DNA of 64,000 nt from positions 204,772-268,771 of the forward strand of contig JAKFYI010000031.1 in the NCBI GenBank assembly GCA_021730985.1. The letters run 5' to 3'. Under the pieces are notes generated by a model. The model saw nothing but the letters and a program-made list of their open reading frames with translations, did no database searches and was not told the DNA's origin. Below, one piece after another: positions 18,168-27,230 of this stretch; position 1 is the first letter of the stretch, and every line of letters begins with the position of its first letter. The position numbers were made by a program, and so were the translations under genes. The stretch comes from Hyphomicrobiales bacterium. GTDB lineage: Bacteria > Pseudomonadota > Alphaproteobacteria > Rhizobiales > Xanthobacteraceae.

Positions 18168-18407
18168 TCAGCCGCCCAAACTGTCCGGCTCAAGCATGGC
18201 GCGGGCTTCTTGCGAGGCGCGGGTCCGCGCGTGACGATCGTGCAGGAACACCGCGAGTTGCGCCCGGGTCGCGTCGCCGCGAACGCTCGCAGCCTCCTCG
18301 AACAAGTCGTGTTGCACGTCGTGCGGCAGGCGGCTCCAAAGCTTGATCACCGCCTCGCCAAGCGCGCGAGCCACCACGTCCGGAGTCTGTTGGATGATTG
18401 CGCCCAT
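18168..18407 (-). CDS. Small conserved-looking protein of unknown function, 79 aa
   Basis: The ATG at 18407 is preceded by TGAGGAGG, one of the best ribosome binding sites in the window, which decides the start over an ATG eight codons upstream. The product (MGAIIQQTPDVVARALGEAV at its start) is predominantly helical and charged, with no signal or membrane segment. I recall similar short hypothetical proteins in Bradyrhizobium but cannot assign a function. It lies just downstream of the MoeB-like gene on the same strand and may be cotranscribed with it. Confidence 0.6.
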   Translation of the reverse strand: MGAIIQQTPDVVARALGEAVIKLWSRLPHDVQHDLFEEAASVRGDATRAQLAVFLHDRHARTRASQEARAMLEPDSLGG

Positions 18408-18483
18408 TGCGGCCTCCTCAGCCCATGCCATGGAACGTCAACGCCCGCGGTAAACCGCGGTTCCGCGATCCTAGCACGCTTCG

Positions 18484-19281
18484 TCAGGCGTGGATCGATA
18501 AATCGTGGATGGTGGGCGTCTCGCCGCTGAGCGGATTGGCCGGATCCCAGCCATAGGTCACGGTCTCGAAGCGCATCGCCAGCGCATCGACCATGAGCAG
18601 CCGGCCGACCAGTCCCTCGCCGAATCCGACGATCTCGCGGATCACCTCCAGCGCCATCATCGAGCCGAGAATGCCCGGCAGCGCGCCGAGGATGCCTGCC
18701 TCCGAACACGCCGGCACCGCGCCCGGCGGCGGCGGCTCCGCAAACAGGCAGCGGTAGCTCGGGTTCGGCGAGCCGCCGGCCGCGCGCTCGTGAGCGCGGA
18801 TCGTGGTCAACGTCCCGTCGAAGGTGCCGACCGCAGCCGTCACCAACGGCTTCTTCGCGAAGTAGCACGCGTCGGCGACGAGATAACGCGTGGCGAAATT
18901 GTCCGAGCCGTCGGCGACGATGTCGTAGCCGCCGACGATCTCCATCGCGTTCAGCGCGGTGAGACGTGTGGCGTGCGTCACCACGTTGACGTGAGGATTG
19001 ATCTTGCCGATCGCGCTGGCCGCGCTGTCGACCTTGCGCGAATTCAGCTCCGGTGTGCCGTGGATCACCTGACGCTGCAGATTGGACAGCGACACGGTGT
19101 CGTCGTCGATCACGCCGAGCGTGCCGATGCCGGCCGCGGCGAGATAGAGCAGCAAGGGAGCGCCGAGCCCGCCCGCGCCGATCGCCAGAACGCGGGCCCG
19201 CTTCAGCTTGGCTTGGCCTGGGCCGCCAACCTCGCGCAGCACGATGTGGCGGGCGTAGCGTTCGATCTCCTCGGGGTCCAT
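18484..19281 (-). CDS. MoeB/ThiF/HesA-family adenylyltransferase
   Basis: This 265-aa E1-like enzyme would adenylate the C-terminus of a ubiquitin-fold sulfur carrier (MoaD or ThiS). The nucleotide-binding motif GAGGLGAPLLLYLAAAGIG and the segments DDDTVSLSNLQRQ and DGSDNFATRYLVADAC are clear, as is the conserved Cys in VPACSEAGILG. The zinc-binding CxxC pairs of E. coli MoeB are not evident (YRCLFAEP has one Cys) and there is no rhodanese domain. No moa or thi genes are nearby, so the choice between MoeB and ThiF roles is open. Confidence 0.87.
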   Translation of the reverse strand: MDPEEIERYARHIVLREVGGPGQAKLKRARVLAIGAGGLGAPLLLYLAAAGIGTLGVIDDDTVSLSNLQRQVIHGTPELNSRKVDSAASAIGKINPHVNVVTHATRLTALNAMEIVGGYDIVADGSDNFATRYLVADACYFAKKPLVTAAVGTFDGTLTTIRAHERAAGGSPNPSYRCLFAEPPPPGAVPACSEAGILGALPGILGSMMALEVIREIVGFGEGLVGRLLMVDALAMRFETVTYGWDPANPLSGETPTIHDLSIHA

Positions 19282-19352
19282 GCCGCATCATTGGCGCATC
19301 CGGGCCATTTCGGCTAGGGTTCGCCAGGGGCAAAGTTCAGCAGCCTTCGGGT

Positions 19353-20819
19353 GTGATTTTGCGCGTATTCGCAGCGATTTTGGCTGTGCTGTGGGGCACC
19401 GGGCTGGCGTTCGGCCAGGCCACCGACGCAGCGCCCGCCGAAAAGCCCGCGGCGGAAAAACCCGCCGCCAAGCCGAAGGCCAAGCCCGCGGCGAAACCCA
19501 AGAAGTCCAGGACCGCTGTGGTGCCACGCGCCGGCGCACCGGCCACCACCGGCAGCGCCCCCGACGACAGGCCCGAGGATTCCACCGTCAAGCAAAGCGT
19601 GAAGGATTCCTACGCGGCGATCCCGGTGGCGGAACGGCTCTCGATCCAGTCGGACCTGGTCTGGACCGGCGACTACAACGGCCTGATCAACGGCGAGTTC
19701 AGCGACCGGCTGGTCGCCGCGGTGAAGGCGTTTCAGCGCCGCAACAAGTCGAAAGACACCGGCGTTCTCAATCCGCACGAGCGCGGCATCTTGGCCGCGT
19801 CGGCGAAGCCGCTGCAGGACGAGGTCGGCTGGCGCCTCGTCGAAGACGCGGTCAATGGCGTGCGCGTCGGGTTGCCGGGCCGGCTCGCGACCGAGACCGC
19901 GCGCGGCCAGTCCGGCACGCGCTGGAGTTCGTTGCAGGGCCAGTTGCAGATCGAGACCTTCCGCATGGCGAACACGCGGCTCGACGCGGCGTTCGAGCGC
20001 CAAAAGCGCGAACCGTTCGACCGCCGCACCGGCTACAGCGCGCTGCGCCCCGACTTCTTTGTGATCTCGGGCACCCAAGGCCTGAAGAAATTCTACGTGC
20101 GCGCGATGGCCCGCGACAATGAAGTGCGCGGCATCACCATCCTGTACGACCAGGCGATGGAAGGCACCATGGACCCGGTCGTGGTCGCGATGTCGAGCGC
20201 GTTCGTGCCGTTCGGCCTCGCGGGTGCCGCGCAGGACTCATCCCGGCCGCGGCGCAAGGTCGAATACGGCACCGGACTCGTGGTGAGCAGCAGCGGCCAC
20301 ATCGTCACCGACAAGCAAACCGTCGACGGCTGCCAGGTCATCACCATTCCCGGCGTCGGTCATGCCGAGCGGCTCGCCGAGGACAGAGCGAGCGAGCTCG
20401 CGCTAATCCGTGTCAATGGCGCGCGCGACCTCACGCCGGTTGCATTGCTTGGACCCTCGCCGCGCGGCGATGCCGTAACACTGGTCGGCGTCGCCGATCC
20501 GCAGACCCAAGGAGGCGGCGCTGCCGTCTCCACCGCTGCCGCGACACTTGGGGCGGGCAATCCGCGATCTCTCGATGCGATGCCTGCGCCCGGCTTCTCC
20601 GGTGCTGCGGCCATTGACGGCCAGGGCCGTATCGCCGGCATGGTGGTGATGAAGACCCAGGTGCTCGCCGGTCCCGCGCAATCCCCGCAGGCCGCTGTCC
20701 TGCCGCTCGACCGGATGATCAACTTCCTGGAGGCGAATTACGTCGCGCCGCAATCCGGACGCGCCGGCGCCGATGCCGCCAAGGCTTCGGTGGTGCGGGT
20801 GATCTGCGTCAGGCCGTAG
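19353..20819 (+). CDS. Secreted peptidoglycan-binding-like and trypsin-like protein with degenerate catalytic triad
   Basis: Translation probably begins at GTG 19353 (ILRVFAAILAVLWGTGLAFG), giving 488 aa with a signal peptide and a Lys/Pro/Ala-rich linker. A peptidoglycan-binding-like helical domain follows at about residues 95-150 (GDYNGLINGEFSDRLVAAVK). The C-terminal half has the trypsin-like fold landmarks (GTGLVVSSSGHIVTD; ELALIRV; GFSGAAAIDGQG). The usual catalytic His position reads KQTVDGC, the Asp before LA is Glu, and the GNSGGP motif is GFSGAA, so proteolysis is doubtful although a Ser remains. The partner is unknown. It is divergent from the MoeB-like gene. Confidence 0.75.
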   Translation: MILRVFAAILAVLWGTGLAFGQATDAAPAEKPAAEKPAAKPKAKPAAKPKKSRTAVVPRAGAPATTGSAPDDRPEDSTVKQSVKDSYAAIPVAERLSIQSDLVWTGDYNGLINGEFSDRLVAAVKAFQRRNKSKDTGVLNPHERGILAASAKPLQDEVGWRLVEDAVNGVRVGLPGRLATETARGQSGTRWSSLQGQLQIETFRMANTRLDAAFERQKREPFDRRTGYSALRPDFFVISGTQGLKKFYVRAMARDNEVRGITILYDQAMEGTMDPVVVAMSSAFVPFGLAGAAQDSSRPRRKVEYGTGLVVSSSGHIVTDKQTVDGCQVITIPGVGHAERLAEDRASELALIRVNGARDLTPVALLGPSPRGDAVTLVGVADPQTQGGGAAVSTAAATLGAGNPRSLDAMPAPGFSGAAAIDGQGRIAGMVVMKTQVLAGPAQSPQAAVLPLDRMINFLEANYVAPQSGRAGADAAKASVVRVICVRP

Positions 20820-20834
20820 CCGCGGCACCGCTTT

Positions 20835-20884
20835 GTCCCGGGCGCAGCGCAGTACCCGTTGGTGGTGCGCTGCAGACCCGGGAC
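20835..20884. repeat. 50-bp dispersed palindrome, copy 1
   Basis: The ends are GTCCCGGG and CCCGGGAC, with a second inner pairing of GCAGCGCA and TGCGCTGC. A 50-bp copy with three mismatches lies at 24471-24520. Confidence 0.85.
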
Positions 20885-20914
20885 CGTCAAGGCTTCCGAG
20901 CTAAGGTGCATGGA

Positions 20915-21223
20915 ATGCGCCAATACTACGTCTACATCCTCAGCAACCGGCGCTATGGCGTTCTCTATGTTGGCGTGACCAACGACCTGATGCGCCGCGT
21001 TTACGAACACAAGAAGAAGCTGGTGCCGTCGTTCACCTCGTCCTACGGCGTAAACCGTTTGGTCTACGTCGAAGAATACACGTCCATTGCCGAAGCTCGC
21101 GCTCGCGAGCATACACTCAAACGCTGGCGGCGATCCTGGAAGCTAAAGCTCGTCGATGAGCTTAATCCGGACTGGCTCGACCTGTCGGAACAGGAACTCT
21201 CTTCGTTGGTTCGGCGTGCGTAA
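20915..21223 (+). CDS. GIY-YIG endonuclease-domain protein
   Basis: This 102-aa protein is a stand-alone GIY-YIG domain of the UPF0213/YhbQ type: YYVYILSN and VLYVGVTND supply the two signature strands, RRVYEHKKK the catalytic Arg region, and REHTLKRWRRSWKLKLV with NPDWLDL the usual C-terminus with its Glu. The ATG at 20915 is preferred to a GTG at 20906 because AGG lies 8 bases upstream. It follows a dispersed palindrome. Such genes are frequent and may act on DNA, but no substrate is known. Confidence 0.9.
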   Translation: MRQYYVYILSNRRYGVLYVGVTNDLMRRVYEHKKKLVPSFTSSYGVNRLVYVEEYTSIAEARAREHTLKRWRRSWKLKLVDELNPDWLDLSEQELSSLVRRA

Positions 21224-21305
21224 CGGCCCCGGATCAGCGGTGCACCACTGCGTGCTGCCCCGCAACCGGGGCACACTGATAGAGCCGTGGCCTTTGAGAG
21301 CTGCC

Positions 21306-22076
21306 CTACTTGTTCTCGAACTTGGCCGGCCGCTTCGCCACGAACGCCGCCATGCCTTCCTTCTGATCCTTTGTCGCGAACAGCGCGTGAAACACGCGGC
21401 GCTCGAACAGCACGCCTTCGGCCAGCGAAGTCTCGAACGCGCGGTTGACCGCTTCCTTGGCCGATAGCACCGACGGCAGTCCCATCCCGGCGATGGTTTC
21501 CGCCACCTTCATCGCCTCATCCATCAGGCTCGCCAGCGGAACCACGCGCGCCACAAGTCCCGAGCGCTCCGCTTCGGCTGCATCCATTATGCGGCCGGTG
21601 AGGATCATATCCATTGCCTTGGCCTTGCCGACGGCGTGCGTGAGGCGCTGGGTTCCGCCGTAACCCGGAATGACGCCGAGCTTGATCTCGGGCTGGCCGA
21701 ACTTTGCATTGTCCGCGGCGATAATGATGTCGGCCTGCATGGCGAACTCGCAGCCGCCGCCGAGCGCAAAGCCCGCGACCGCCGCCACCACCGGCTTCCG
21801 CGCGCGGGCGATGCCATCCTCGTTGGCGCCGAAGTTGCTCAGGTAGGCGTCGATGTATTCCTTGTCGGCCATCTCCTTGATATCGGCGCCGGCGGCGAAC
21901 GCCTTCTCGGAGCCGGTGACGAGGATGCAGCCGATGTTGGGATCGGCGTCGAAGCCTGCGACCGCTTCGTTCAACTCGGCGACCAGCGCCTTGTTCAGCG
22001 CGTTGAGCACCTGAGGCCGGTTGAGACGGACGATGCCGACGCGGCCCTTGGTCTCGACGATGATGTTGGTCGGCAT
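21306..22076 (-). CDS. Enoyl-CoA hydratase
   Basis: This 256-aa crotonase-fold protein hydrates trans-2-enoyl-CoA in beta-oxidation. The oxyanion-hole segments ([28 protein letters not shown]) and the catalytic Glu region ([19 protein letters not shown]) are intact and closely resemble the short-chain hydratases called FadB1/PaaF-like. The start at 22076 ([11 protein letters not shown]) follows CGGAG at a good distance; the frame upstream runs through a repeat and mutM and is not coding. It lies downstream of mutM on the same strand. Confidence 0.93.
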   Translation of the reverse strand: MPTNIIVETKGRVGIVRLNRPQVLNALNKALVAELNEAVAGFDADPNIGCILVTGSEKAFAAGADIKEMADKEYIDAYLSNFGANEDGIARARKPVVAAVAGFALGGGCEFAMQADIIIAADNAKFGQPEIKLGVIPGYGGTQRLTHAVGKAKAMDMILTGRIMDAAEAERSGLVARVVPLASLMDEAMKVAETIAGMGLPSVLSAKEAVNRAFETSLAEGVLFERRVFHALFATKDQKEGMAAFVAKRPAKFENK

Positions 22077-22097
22077 ATGAGTTGCTCCGCAGTTATC

Positions 22098-22195
22098 GTC
22101 ATTCCGGGGCGCCGCGCAGCGGCGAACCCGGAATCCATAACCACCACCGGGAGTATGGATTCCGGGTCCAGCCCTTCGGGCTGTCCCGGAATGAC
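22098..22195. repeat. Composite palindromic repeat between mutM and the enoyl-CoA hydratase gene
   Basis: GTCATTCCGGG (22098-22108) pairs with CCCGGAATGAC (22185-22195). Inside, CCCGGAATCCATA and TATGGATTCCGGG form a second nested pair. The element has the shape of a REP/BIME-like unit. Confidence 0.75.
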
Positions 22196-22200
22196 AGAGC

Positions 22201-23082
22201 TTATTTCTGGCACACCCGGCAATAGAACGTCGAGCGTCCGTTCTGCGTGAAACGCCGCACGATTCCGCCGCAGCGCAGCGTCGGACATTTCTCGCCCTCG
22301 CGGTCATAGACCCGGAAGCTGTGCTGGAAGTAACCGAGCTCGCCGGAGGTCTGGCGATGGTCGCGCAAGGACGAGCCGCCCGCCTTGATCGCGGCGTTCA
22401 GCACCGCCTTGATGGAATCGACCAGCAGCACGGTGCGCTCGTGCGGCCCGCCGCCGCGCGCCGAAAGCGTCGAGGCCGCACGCCGCGGCGACAGCAGCGA
22501 GCGGTTCAGCGCCTCGCAGACATAGATGTTGCCGAGCCCCGCCACCACGGTCTGGTCGAGCAGCGTGGCCTTCAGACTCGTCTTCTTGCCCCGGCAGGCC
22601 ACCGCCAGCATCGCCGCATCGAATTCGTTGCCGAGCGGCTCCGGCCCGAGCCGGCGCAGCAGCGGCTCCTGATCCATCTCGCCGCGCGGCACCAGCTTCA
22701 TCGAGCCGAACCGGCGCGGATCGTTGAAGCTCACCACCGCGCCCGACGACATGTGAAACACCACATGGTCGTGCGCGGTCTGCTTGCTGCGATCGTGATG
22801 GAATTGACCCGGCGTGTCCGCACCATCGCTCCCGGCGACCCGGAACGAGCCTGACATGCCGAGATGCATCACCAGCACATCGCCGGACGATAGATCGGCG
22901 AGCAGATATTTGGCGCGCCGCCCCATGCCGGTGACGGTGGTGCCCTCGATGCGCTTGGCGAAATCCTTCTGCAACGGCCATCGCAAATCGCCGCGATGCG
23001 CCAGCACCTTGTCGAAACGCGCACCCTCCATCACGGGCGCAAGCCCGCGGCGGACGGTTTCGACTTCGGGGAGCTCGGGCAT
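22201..23082 (-). CDS. mutM: Formamidopyrimidine-DNA glycosylase
   Basis: MutM excises oxidised purines such as 8-oxoguanine. The 293-aa protein begins [14 protein letters not shown], giving the catalytic Pro2 and Glu3 after Met removal, and keeps the Lys in [11 protein letters not shown]. The H2TH domain ([20 protein letters not shown]) and C-terminal zinc finger (CPTLRC with FYCRVCQK) are present; the first pair is spaced C-x4-C. A REP-like palindrome begins three bases upstream of the start codon. It is divergent from ubiE across a VOC gene, the usual mutM-ubiE-ubiB neighbourhood. Confidence 0.96.
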   Translation of the reverse strand: MPELPEVETVRRGLAPVMEGARFDKVLAHRGDLRWPLQKDFAKRIEGTTVTGMGRRAKYLLADLSSGDVLVMHLGMSGSFRVAGSDGADTPGQFHHDRSKQTAHDHVVFHMSSGAVVSFNDPRRFGSMKLVPRGEMDQEPLLRRLGPEPLGNEFDAAMLAVACRGKKTSLKATLLDQTVVAGLGNIYVCEALNRSLLSPRRAASTLSARGGGPHERTVLLVDSIKAVLNAAIKAGGSSLRDHRQTSGELGYFQHSFRVYDREGEKCPTLRCGGIVRRFTQNGRSTFYCRVCQK

Positions 23083-23084
23083 CG

Positions 23085-23133
23085 GCGCATGTCCCGGAAA
23101 AGTGGGAACCGGTTTTCCGATCAGGACATGCGC
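23085..23133. repeat. REP-like palindrome upstream of mutM
   Basis: GCGCATGTCC (23085-23094) pairs with GGACATGCGC (23124-23133), with an inner CGGAAAA/TTTTCCG pair around a GTGGGAACC loop. Its core is shared exactly over about 21 bases with 40885-40929 inside coaBC. Confidence 0.85.
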
Positions 23134-23155
23134 AAGCGAAAAAAGCTAGTCGCGC

Positions 23156-23536
23156 TCAAGCAGGCTTGTCGAACGGCTCTGCGAAAGTGATGCGGTTGCT
23201 GAACGGATCGACCACCTGGAGCTCCAGCATTCCCCATTCCTGCTTCTGGATGCCGGGGCGGTTGTACTTATACTTCTTGTCGCTCAGCTCGCGGTGCAAG
23301 TCCTCGACCCCGGTCATATACACATAGGCACGCGCGCCCGGCGAGCCATCGCCGTGATGCTCGCTCAGGTGAAGCAGAAAGCCGTCCCGCGAGACCTGCA
23401 TGTAGACCGGAAAGTCCGGCTCGAAGCGATGCTCCCAATCGACCTTGAAGCCGAGAAAATCGAGATAGAACTCCCTCGCCTTCTCCACGGAGAAGATACG
23501 GAACTGCGGGACGGCGCGGCGGAACTCGATGGCCAT
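23156..23536 (-). CDS. VOC-family protein (glyoxalase/bleomycin-resistance type)
   Basis: This 126-aa single-domain VOC protein ([25 protein letters not shown] at the front, [17 protein letters not shown] at the back) resembles bleomycin-resistance-protein-like members that bind or modify small hydrophobic molecules. Conserved His and Glu candidates for metal binding ([10 protein letters not shown]) are present. The ligand is unknown. It lies between mutM and ubiE on the minus strand, probably as its own unit. Confidence 0.82.
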   Translation of the reverse strand: MAIEFRRAVPQFRIFSVEKAREFYLDFLGFKVDWEHRFEPDFPVYMQVSRDGFLLHLSEHHGDGSPGARAYVYMTGVEDLHRELSDKKYKYNRPGIQKQEWGMLELQVVDPFSNRITFAEPFDKPA

Positions 23537-23651
23537 TTGTCGATCTCTCCTCCAAGCGCAACCGCAGCCAAATCCAGGCTGGGAGCCGGTTTTCGGGCTG
23601 TTTGTAGCGCCCCGCGGTCCGGCGGGCTATGGTCCGCCCGACAGGGCCATT

Positions 23652-24446
23652 ATGACCGAACACACTGGAAAACAGACCGATTTCGGCTTCCGCCGGGTCC
23701 CGCTTGGCGACAAGCAGGCGATGGTGGACGGCGTGTTCGACAGCGTGGCCAATCGCTACGACCTGATGAACGATCTGATGTCGGGTGGCCTGCATCGCGC
23801 CTGGAAGGACGCCCTGGTCACCGCGGTCAATCCGCCGCCCAAGGTCCGTGCCAGCCAGCTTGAAAAGACCCAAGAGCGCGCCTTCGCGCTGCTCGATCTG
23901 GCCGGCGGCACCGGCGACGTGGCGTTTCGCGTGGCCGCCGCGGGCGGCTCGGGCACCCGCATCACGGTCGCCGACATCAACGGCGAGATGCTGGCGGTTG
24001 GCCGCAAGCGCGCCGAGGAGCTGAGTCTCGACGACACCGTGACCTTCATCGAAGGCAACGCCGAGAAGCTGCCGCTGCCCGACCGCGCGTTCGACGCGGT
24101 CACCATCGCGTTCGGCATCCGCAACGTGCCGCGCATCGACATGGCGCTCGCCGAGGCGCATCGCGTGCTCCGCATCGGCGGTCATTTCCTGTGCCTCGAA
24201 TTTTCCAACGTGGACGTGCCGGGGCTTGAGCGGCTGTACGACTTCTACTCGTTCAACGTCATTCCCGCGATCGGCCGCGCCGTCACCGGCGACGCCGAGG
24301 CCTATCGCTATCTGGTCGAATCGATTCGCACGTTTCCCAAGCCCGCCGTGTTCGCCGAGATGATGCGAACCGCAGGGTTCGGGCGCGTCTCGTATCAGCC
24401 GTTGACCGGCGGCATCGTCGCGATTCATTCCGGCTGGCGGTTGTGA
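23652..24446 (+). CDS. ubiE: Demethylmenaquinone/demethoxyubiquinol C-methyltransferase
   Basis: UbiE is the SAM-dependent C-methyltransferase of ubiquinone synthesis. The start ATG at 23652 gives 264 aa. Motif I ([16 protein letters not shown]), the family signature [15 protein letters not shown] and the later [19 protein letters not shown] are unambiguous. A short Lys/Gln-rich insert ([12 protein letters not shown]) precedes motif I. It is followed by ubiB after a repeat-containing gap of about 140 bases, so the two likely form one operon. Confidence 0.96.
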   Translation: MTEHTGKQTDFGFRRVPLGDKQAMVDGVFDSVANRYDLMNDLMSGGLHRAWKDALVTAVNPPPKVRASQLEKTQERAFALLDLAGGTGDVAFRVAAAGGSGTRITVADINGEMLAVGRKRAEELSLDDTVTFIEGNAEKLPLPDRAFDAVTIAFGIRNVPRIDMALAEAHRVLRIGGHFLCLEFSNVDVPGLERLYDFYSFNVIPAIGRAVTGDAEAYRYLVESIRTFPKPAVFAEMMRTAGFGRVSYQPLTGGIVAIHSGWRL

Positions 24447-24470
24447 TTTTTTGCCGGAAACCAGCCTGGT

Positions 24471-24573
24471 GTCCCGGGCGCAGCGCAGCACCCCTTGGTG
24501 GTGCGTTGCAGACCCGGGACCCAGCTTGCCTCAAGAAACCGGGGTCCCGGGTCTCGCTTCGCTCGCCCGGGAC
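24471..24573. repeat. 50-bp dispersed palindrome, copy 2, plus a second hairpin
   Basis: 24471-24520 matches 20835-20884 at 47 of 50 bases. A further inverted pair, GTCCCGGG to CCCGGGAC, lies at about 24543-24573. Both sit between ubiE and ubiB. Confidence 0.85.
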
Positions 24574-24585
24574 ACGAGGTTGCAC

Positions 24586-26157
24586 TTGATCTCCGCGATC
24601 TCCCATCTCGCCCGTCTCGGCCGCGCCGGCTTCGTGCTGGCGCGAGAGGGCGTGTTCGCGCTGGTCGATCCGGCGCCGCTACCGCCCGCCGCGCGGCTTG
24701 GGCTGAAAGCCGCACGGCTGATCGAGCGCCCCACCGCCGAAGGCGCCGAAGGCCGTCTCGCCACCGCGCTCACCAAGCTTGGCCCGACCTATGTGAAGCT
24801 CGGCCAGTTCCTGGCGACGCGGCCCGATGTGGTCGGCATCAAGCTGGCGCGCGGCCTCGAAAGCCTGCAGGACAAGATGGCCCCGTTCCCGCGCGATGAA
24901 GCCGAGGCGGTGGTGACGGCGGCACTTGGCAAGCCGCTGAAAGAAGCGTTCGCATGGTTCGGGCCGGCGGTGGCCGCAGCCTCGATCGCGCAGGTTCATC
25001 GCGCCGAGGTGGACACTCCGGACGGCCGCAAGCCGGTCGCCGTCAAGGTGCTCCGGCCCGGCATCGAGCAGCGCTTCCGCGTGGACATCGACGCCTTCAC
25101 CTTCGCCGCGCGGCGCGCCGAGAGCATGTCGGCCGAAGCGCGGCGGCTGCGCATGATGGAGACCGTCGCGACGCTACGCCGCTCGGTTGCGCTTGAGATG
25201 GACCTGCGGCTCGAAGCCGCCGCGCTGTCCGAAATGGCGGAGAACACCAAGCGCGATCCGGACTTCCGCGTGCCGGCGGTGGACTGGGACCGCACCGCCA
25301 AGGATGTGCTCACGCTCGATTGGATCGAGGGCACGCCGCTGCACGACCGCGCCAAACTCGAAGCCAAGGGCTTCGATCTCAAGCACCTGTCACGCGCGGT
25401 GATCCAGACCTTCCTGCGCCATGCGCTGCGCGACGGCTTCTTTCATGCCGACATGCATCCCGGCAATCTGTTCGTCGACGATGCGGGTCAGCTCGTGTTC
25501 GTCGATTTCGGCATCATGGGGCGGCTCGGCCCGAAGGAGCGCCGCTTCCTCGCCGAGATCCTGTACGGCTTCATCACCCGCAATTACCAGCGCGTCGCCG
25601 AAGTGCATTTCGAAGCCGGCTACGTGCCGTCGCATCATTCGGTCGAGGCGTTCGCCCAGGCGATCCGCGCCATCGGCGAGCCGATCCACAGCCGCGCCGC
25701 CGACGAAATCTCGATGGCGAAGCTGCTGATGCTGCTGTTCGAGGTCACCGGCCTGTTCGACATGCGCACCCGCCCCGAGCTGCTGCTGCTGCAGAAGACC
25801 ATGGTGGTGGTCGAGGGTGTGGCGCGCGCGCTCGATCCCAAGCTCGACATGTGGACCGTCGCCGATCCGGTGGTGCGCGAATGGGTCGAGCGCCATCTCG
25901 GCCCGGCGGGACGGATCGAGGACGCCGCCGAGGGCGCGGCCGAGGTCGGGCGCGCGCTGTCCGGCGTGCCCGGCCTGATGTCGCGCGGGGCTGCGATGAT
26001 GGAGCACATCGACGCCATCACCCGCGACGGGCTGGTGCTGGCGCCGGAAACGGTCGCGGCGATCGGCGCCGCCGAGCAGAAGCGCGGCCGCTGGACCGCG
26101 ATCGCATTGTGGGCGATCGCGCTGCTGCTGGGGCTGGTGGTCTGGCGGGTGCTGTAG
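24586..26157 (+). CDS. ubiB: Ubiquinone biosynthesis atypical kinase UbiB
   Basis: UbiB is the ABC1/ADCK-type atypical kinase/ATPase needed for ubiquinone synthesis. The likely start is TTG 24586 (ISAISHLARLGRAGFVLARE), 6 bases after GAGG, giving 523 aa. The Ala-rich loop (AAASIAQVHRAEV), the Lys of VAVKVLRPGIE, the catalytic segment FHADMHPGNLF and the DFG-like VDFGIMGRLG are intact. A C-terminal hydrophobic segment (ALWAIALLLGLVVWRVL) anchors it in the inner membrane. In related genomes coaBC normally follows; here 14 kb of other genes intervene. Confidence 0.95.
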   Translation: MISAISHLARLGRAGFVLAREGVFALVDPAPLPPAARLGLKAARLIERPTAEGAEGRLATALTKLGPTYVKLGQFLATRPDVVGIKLARGLESLQDKMAPFPRDEAEAVVTAALGKPLKEAFAWFGPAVAAASIAQVHRAEVDTPDGRKPVAVKVLRPGIEQRFRVDIDAFTFAARRAESMSAEARRLRMMETVATLRRSVALEMDLRLEAAALSEMAENTKRDPDFRVPAVDWDRTAKDVLTLDWIEGTPLHDRAKLEAKGFDLKHLSRAVIQTFLRHALRDGFFHADMHPGNLFVDDAGQLVFVDFGIMGRLGPKERRFLAEILYGFITRNYQRVAEVHFEAGYVPSHHSVEAFAQAIRAIGEPIHSRAADEISMAKLLMLLFEVTGLFDMRTRPELLLLQKTMVVVEGVARALDPKLDMWTVADPVVREWVERHLGPAGRIEDAAEGAAEVGRALSGVPGLMSRGAAMMEHIDAITRDGLVLAPETVAAIGAAEQKRGRWTAIALWAIALLLGLVVWRVL

Positions 26158-26168
26158 GGTGCGGATAC

Positions 26169-26642
26169 TCAGCCGCGCCGCGCCGCCTTGATTGCGGCGA
26201 CGTCGATCTTCTTCATGGTCATCATCGCTTCAAACGCGCGCTTGGCTTCATCGCCGCCAGTCGCCATCGCCTCGGTCAGCACGCGAGGCGTGATTTGCCA
26301 CGACACGCCCCACTTGTCCTTGCACCAGCCGCATGCGCTCTCCTGGCCGCCATTGCCGACGATCGCGTTCCAGTAGCGGTCAGTCTCAGCTTGATCGTCA
26401 GTGGCAATCACGAACGAGAAGGCTTCGCTGTGCTTGAACTGGGGACCGCCGTTGAGGCCAATACAAGAGACGCCGGCGACCTTGAACTCGACGACCAGCA
26501 CATCGCCCTTCTTGCCCGACGGATAGTCACCGGGCGCACGCCAGATAGCGCCCACTTCGCTGTCGGGAAAGGTCTCGGCATAAAAGCGAGCCGCGGCCTC
26601 GGCATCCTTTTCGTACCAGACGCAAATCGTGTTCTTTGCCAT
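26169..26642 (-). CDS. PhnB-like VOC-family protein
   Basis: The start at 26642 follows an AAGGAC ribosome binding site and gives 157 aa. It is a VOC-fold protein of the 3-demethylubiquinone-9 3-methyltransferase-like/PhnB group: KNTICVWYEKDAEAAARFYAETFPDS, FSFVIATDDQAETDRYWNAIV and a closing WGVSWQITPRVL. Despite the family name no methyltransferase activity is implied. Genes of this type commonly sit with ArsR and SRPBCC genes, and here it is the last member of that cluster. Confidence 0.87.
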   Translation of the reverse strand: MAKNTICVWYEKDAEAAARFYAETFPDSEVGAIWRAPGDYPSGKKGDVLVVEFKVAGVSCIGLNGGPQFKHSEAFSFVIATDDQAETDRYWNAIVGNGGQESACGWCKDKWGVSWQITPRVLTEAMATGGDEAKRAFEAMMTMKKIDVAAIKAARRG

Positions 26643-26744
26643 TGCATGTCCTTTCGCTCTGAAGCACGTCATTGATTCCCACCCGCCTGTTTCGCGACAG
26701 GTGGCCGCTCTTGGCACGAAGCGGGCATGGGCCGCGCCAGTGGA

Positions 26745-27230
26745 TTATTTCTTACCCATTAACGCCCCGAGCTTGTCGAAGCTCTGGCTCCAACCCGCGT
26801 CCATGCCCTTGATGTATTCCAGGCCCATGCCGACGGCTTCGACCACACGCACATGCAGCGTCAGCACAGTCTTGCCGGCCTGCTCGGTGAAGGTGACGGT
26901 GTTGAGCGCCTCGATCAGGATGCGCCCGTCGTCATCGATCGCCATCGAGGTGAAGACAAGCCGTTCCGGCTCCACGACCTCGTGAAAGATGCCGCGGCAG
27001 GGATAGATTGCGCCGTTCGCATCGCGCATGTGAATCAGAAGCTTTCCTCCTGGCCGCACGTCCAACTCGCAGATCGGATTGTCGAAGCCCTTCGGCCCGA
27101 ACCATTGGGCCATCTGCGCGGGTTCGATCCACGCCTTGAACACCTTGTGCCGCGGCGCGTCGAAGGTTCGCTTGAGCGTGAGTTCTTTGATCCCCGCAGA
27201 AGCCGGGGCCTCTTTCACGGTTGTGTTCAT
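26745..27230 (-). CDS. SRPBCC/AHSA1-like protein, cluster member 4
   Basis: This 161-aa protein starts at 27230 (MNTTVKEAPASAG) and has the AHSA1/START fold pattern: LKRTFDAPRHKVFKAWIEPAQMAQWFG at the front, PGGKLLIHMRDANG in the middle and a C-terminal helix ending DAGWSQSFDKLGALM. Such proteins bind hydrophobic ligands in a deep cavity. Its start overlaps the stop of the upstream gene by four bases (27227-27230). Confidence 0.87.
   Translation of the reverse strand: MNTTVKEAPASAGIKELTLKRTFDAPRHKVFKAWIEPAQMAQWFGPKGFDNPICELDVRPGGKLLIHMRDANGAIYPCRGIFHEVVEPERLVFTSMAIDDDGRILIEALNTVTFTEQAGKTVLTLHVRVVEAVGMGLEYIKGMDAGWSQSFDKLGALMGKK

Noticed and set aside
26169..26642. A ubiquinone methyltransferase gene, as the family name 3-demethylubiquinone-9 3-methyltransferase-like suggests
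   Set aside because: The protein is a VOC fold with no SAM-binding motif; the name is historical.
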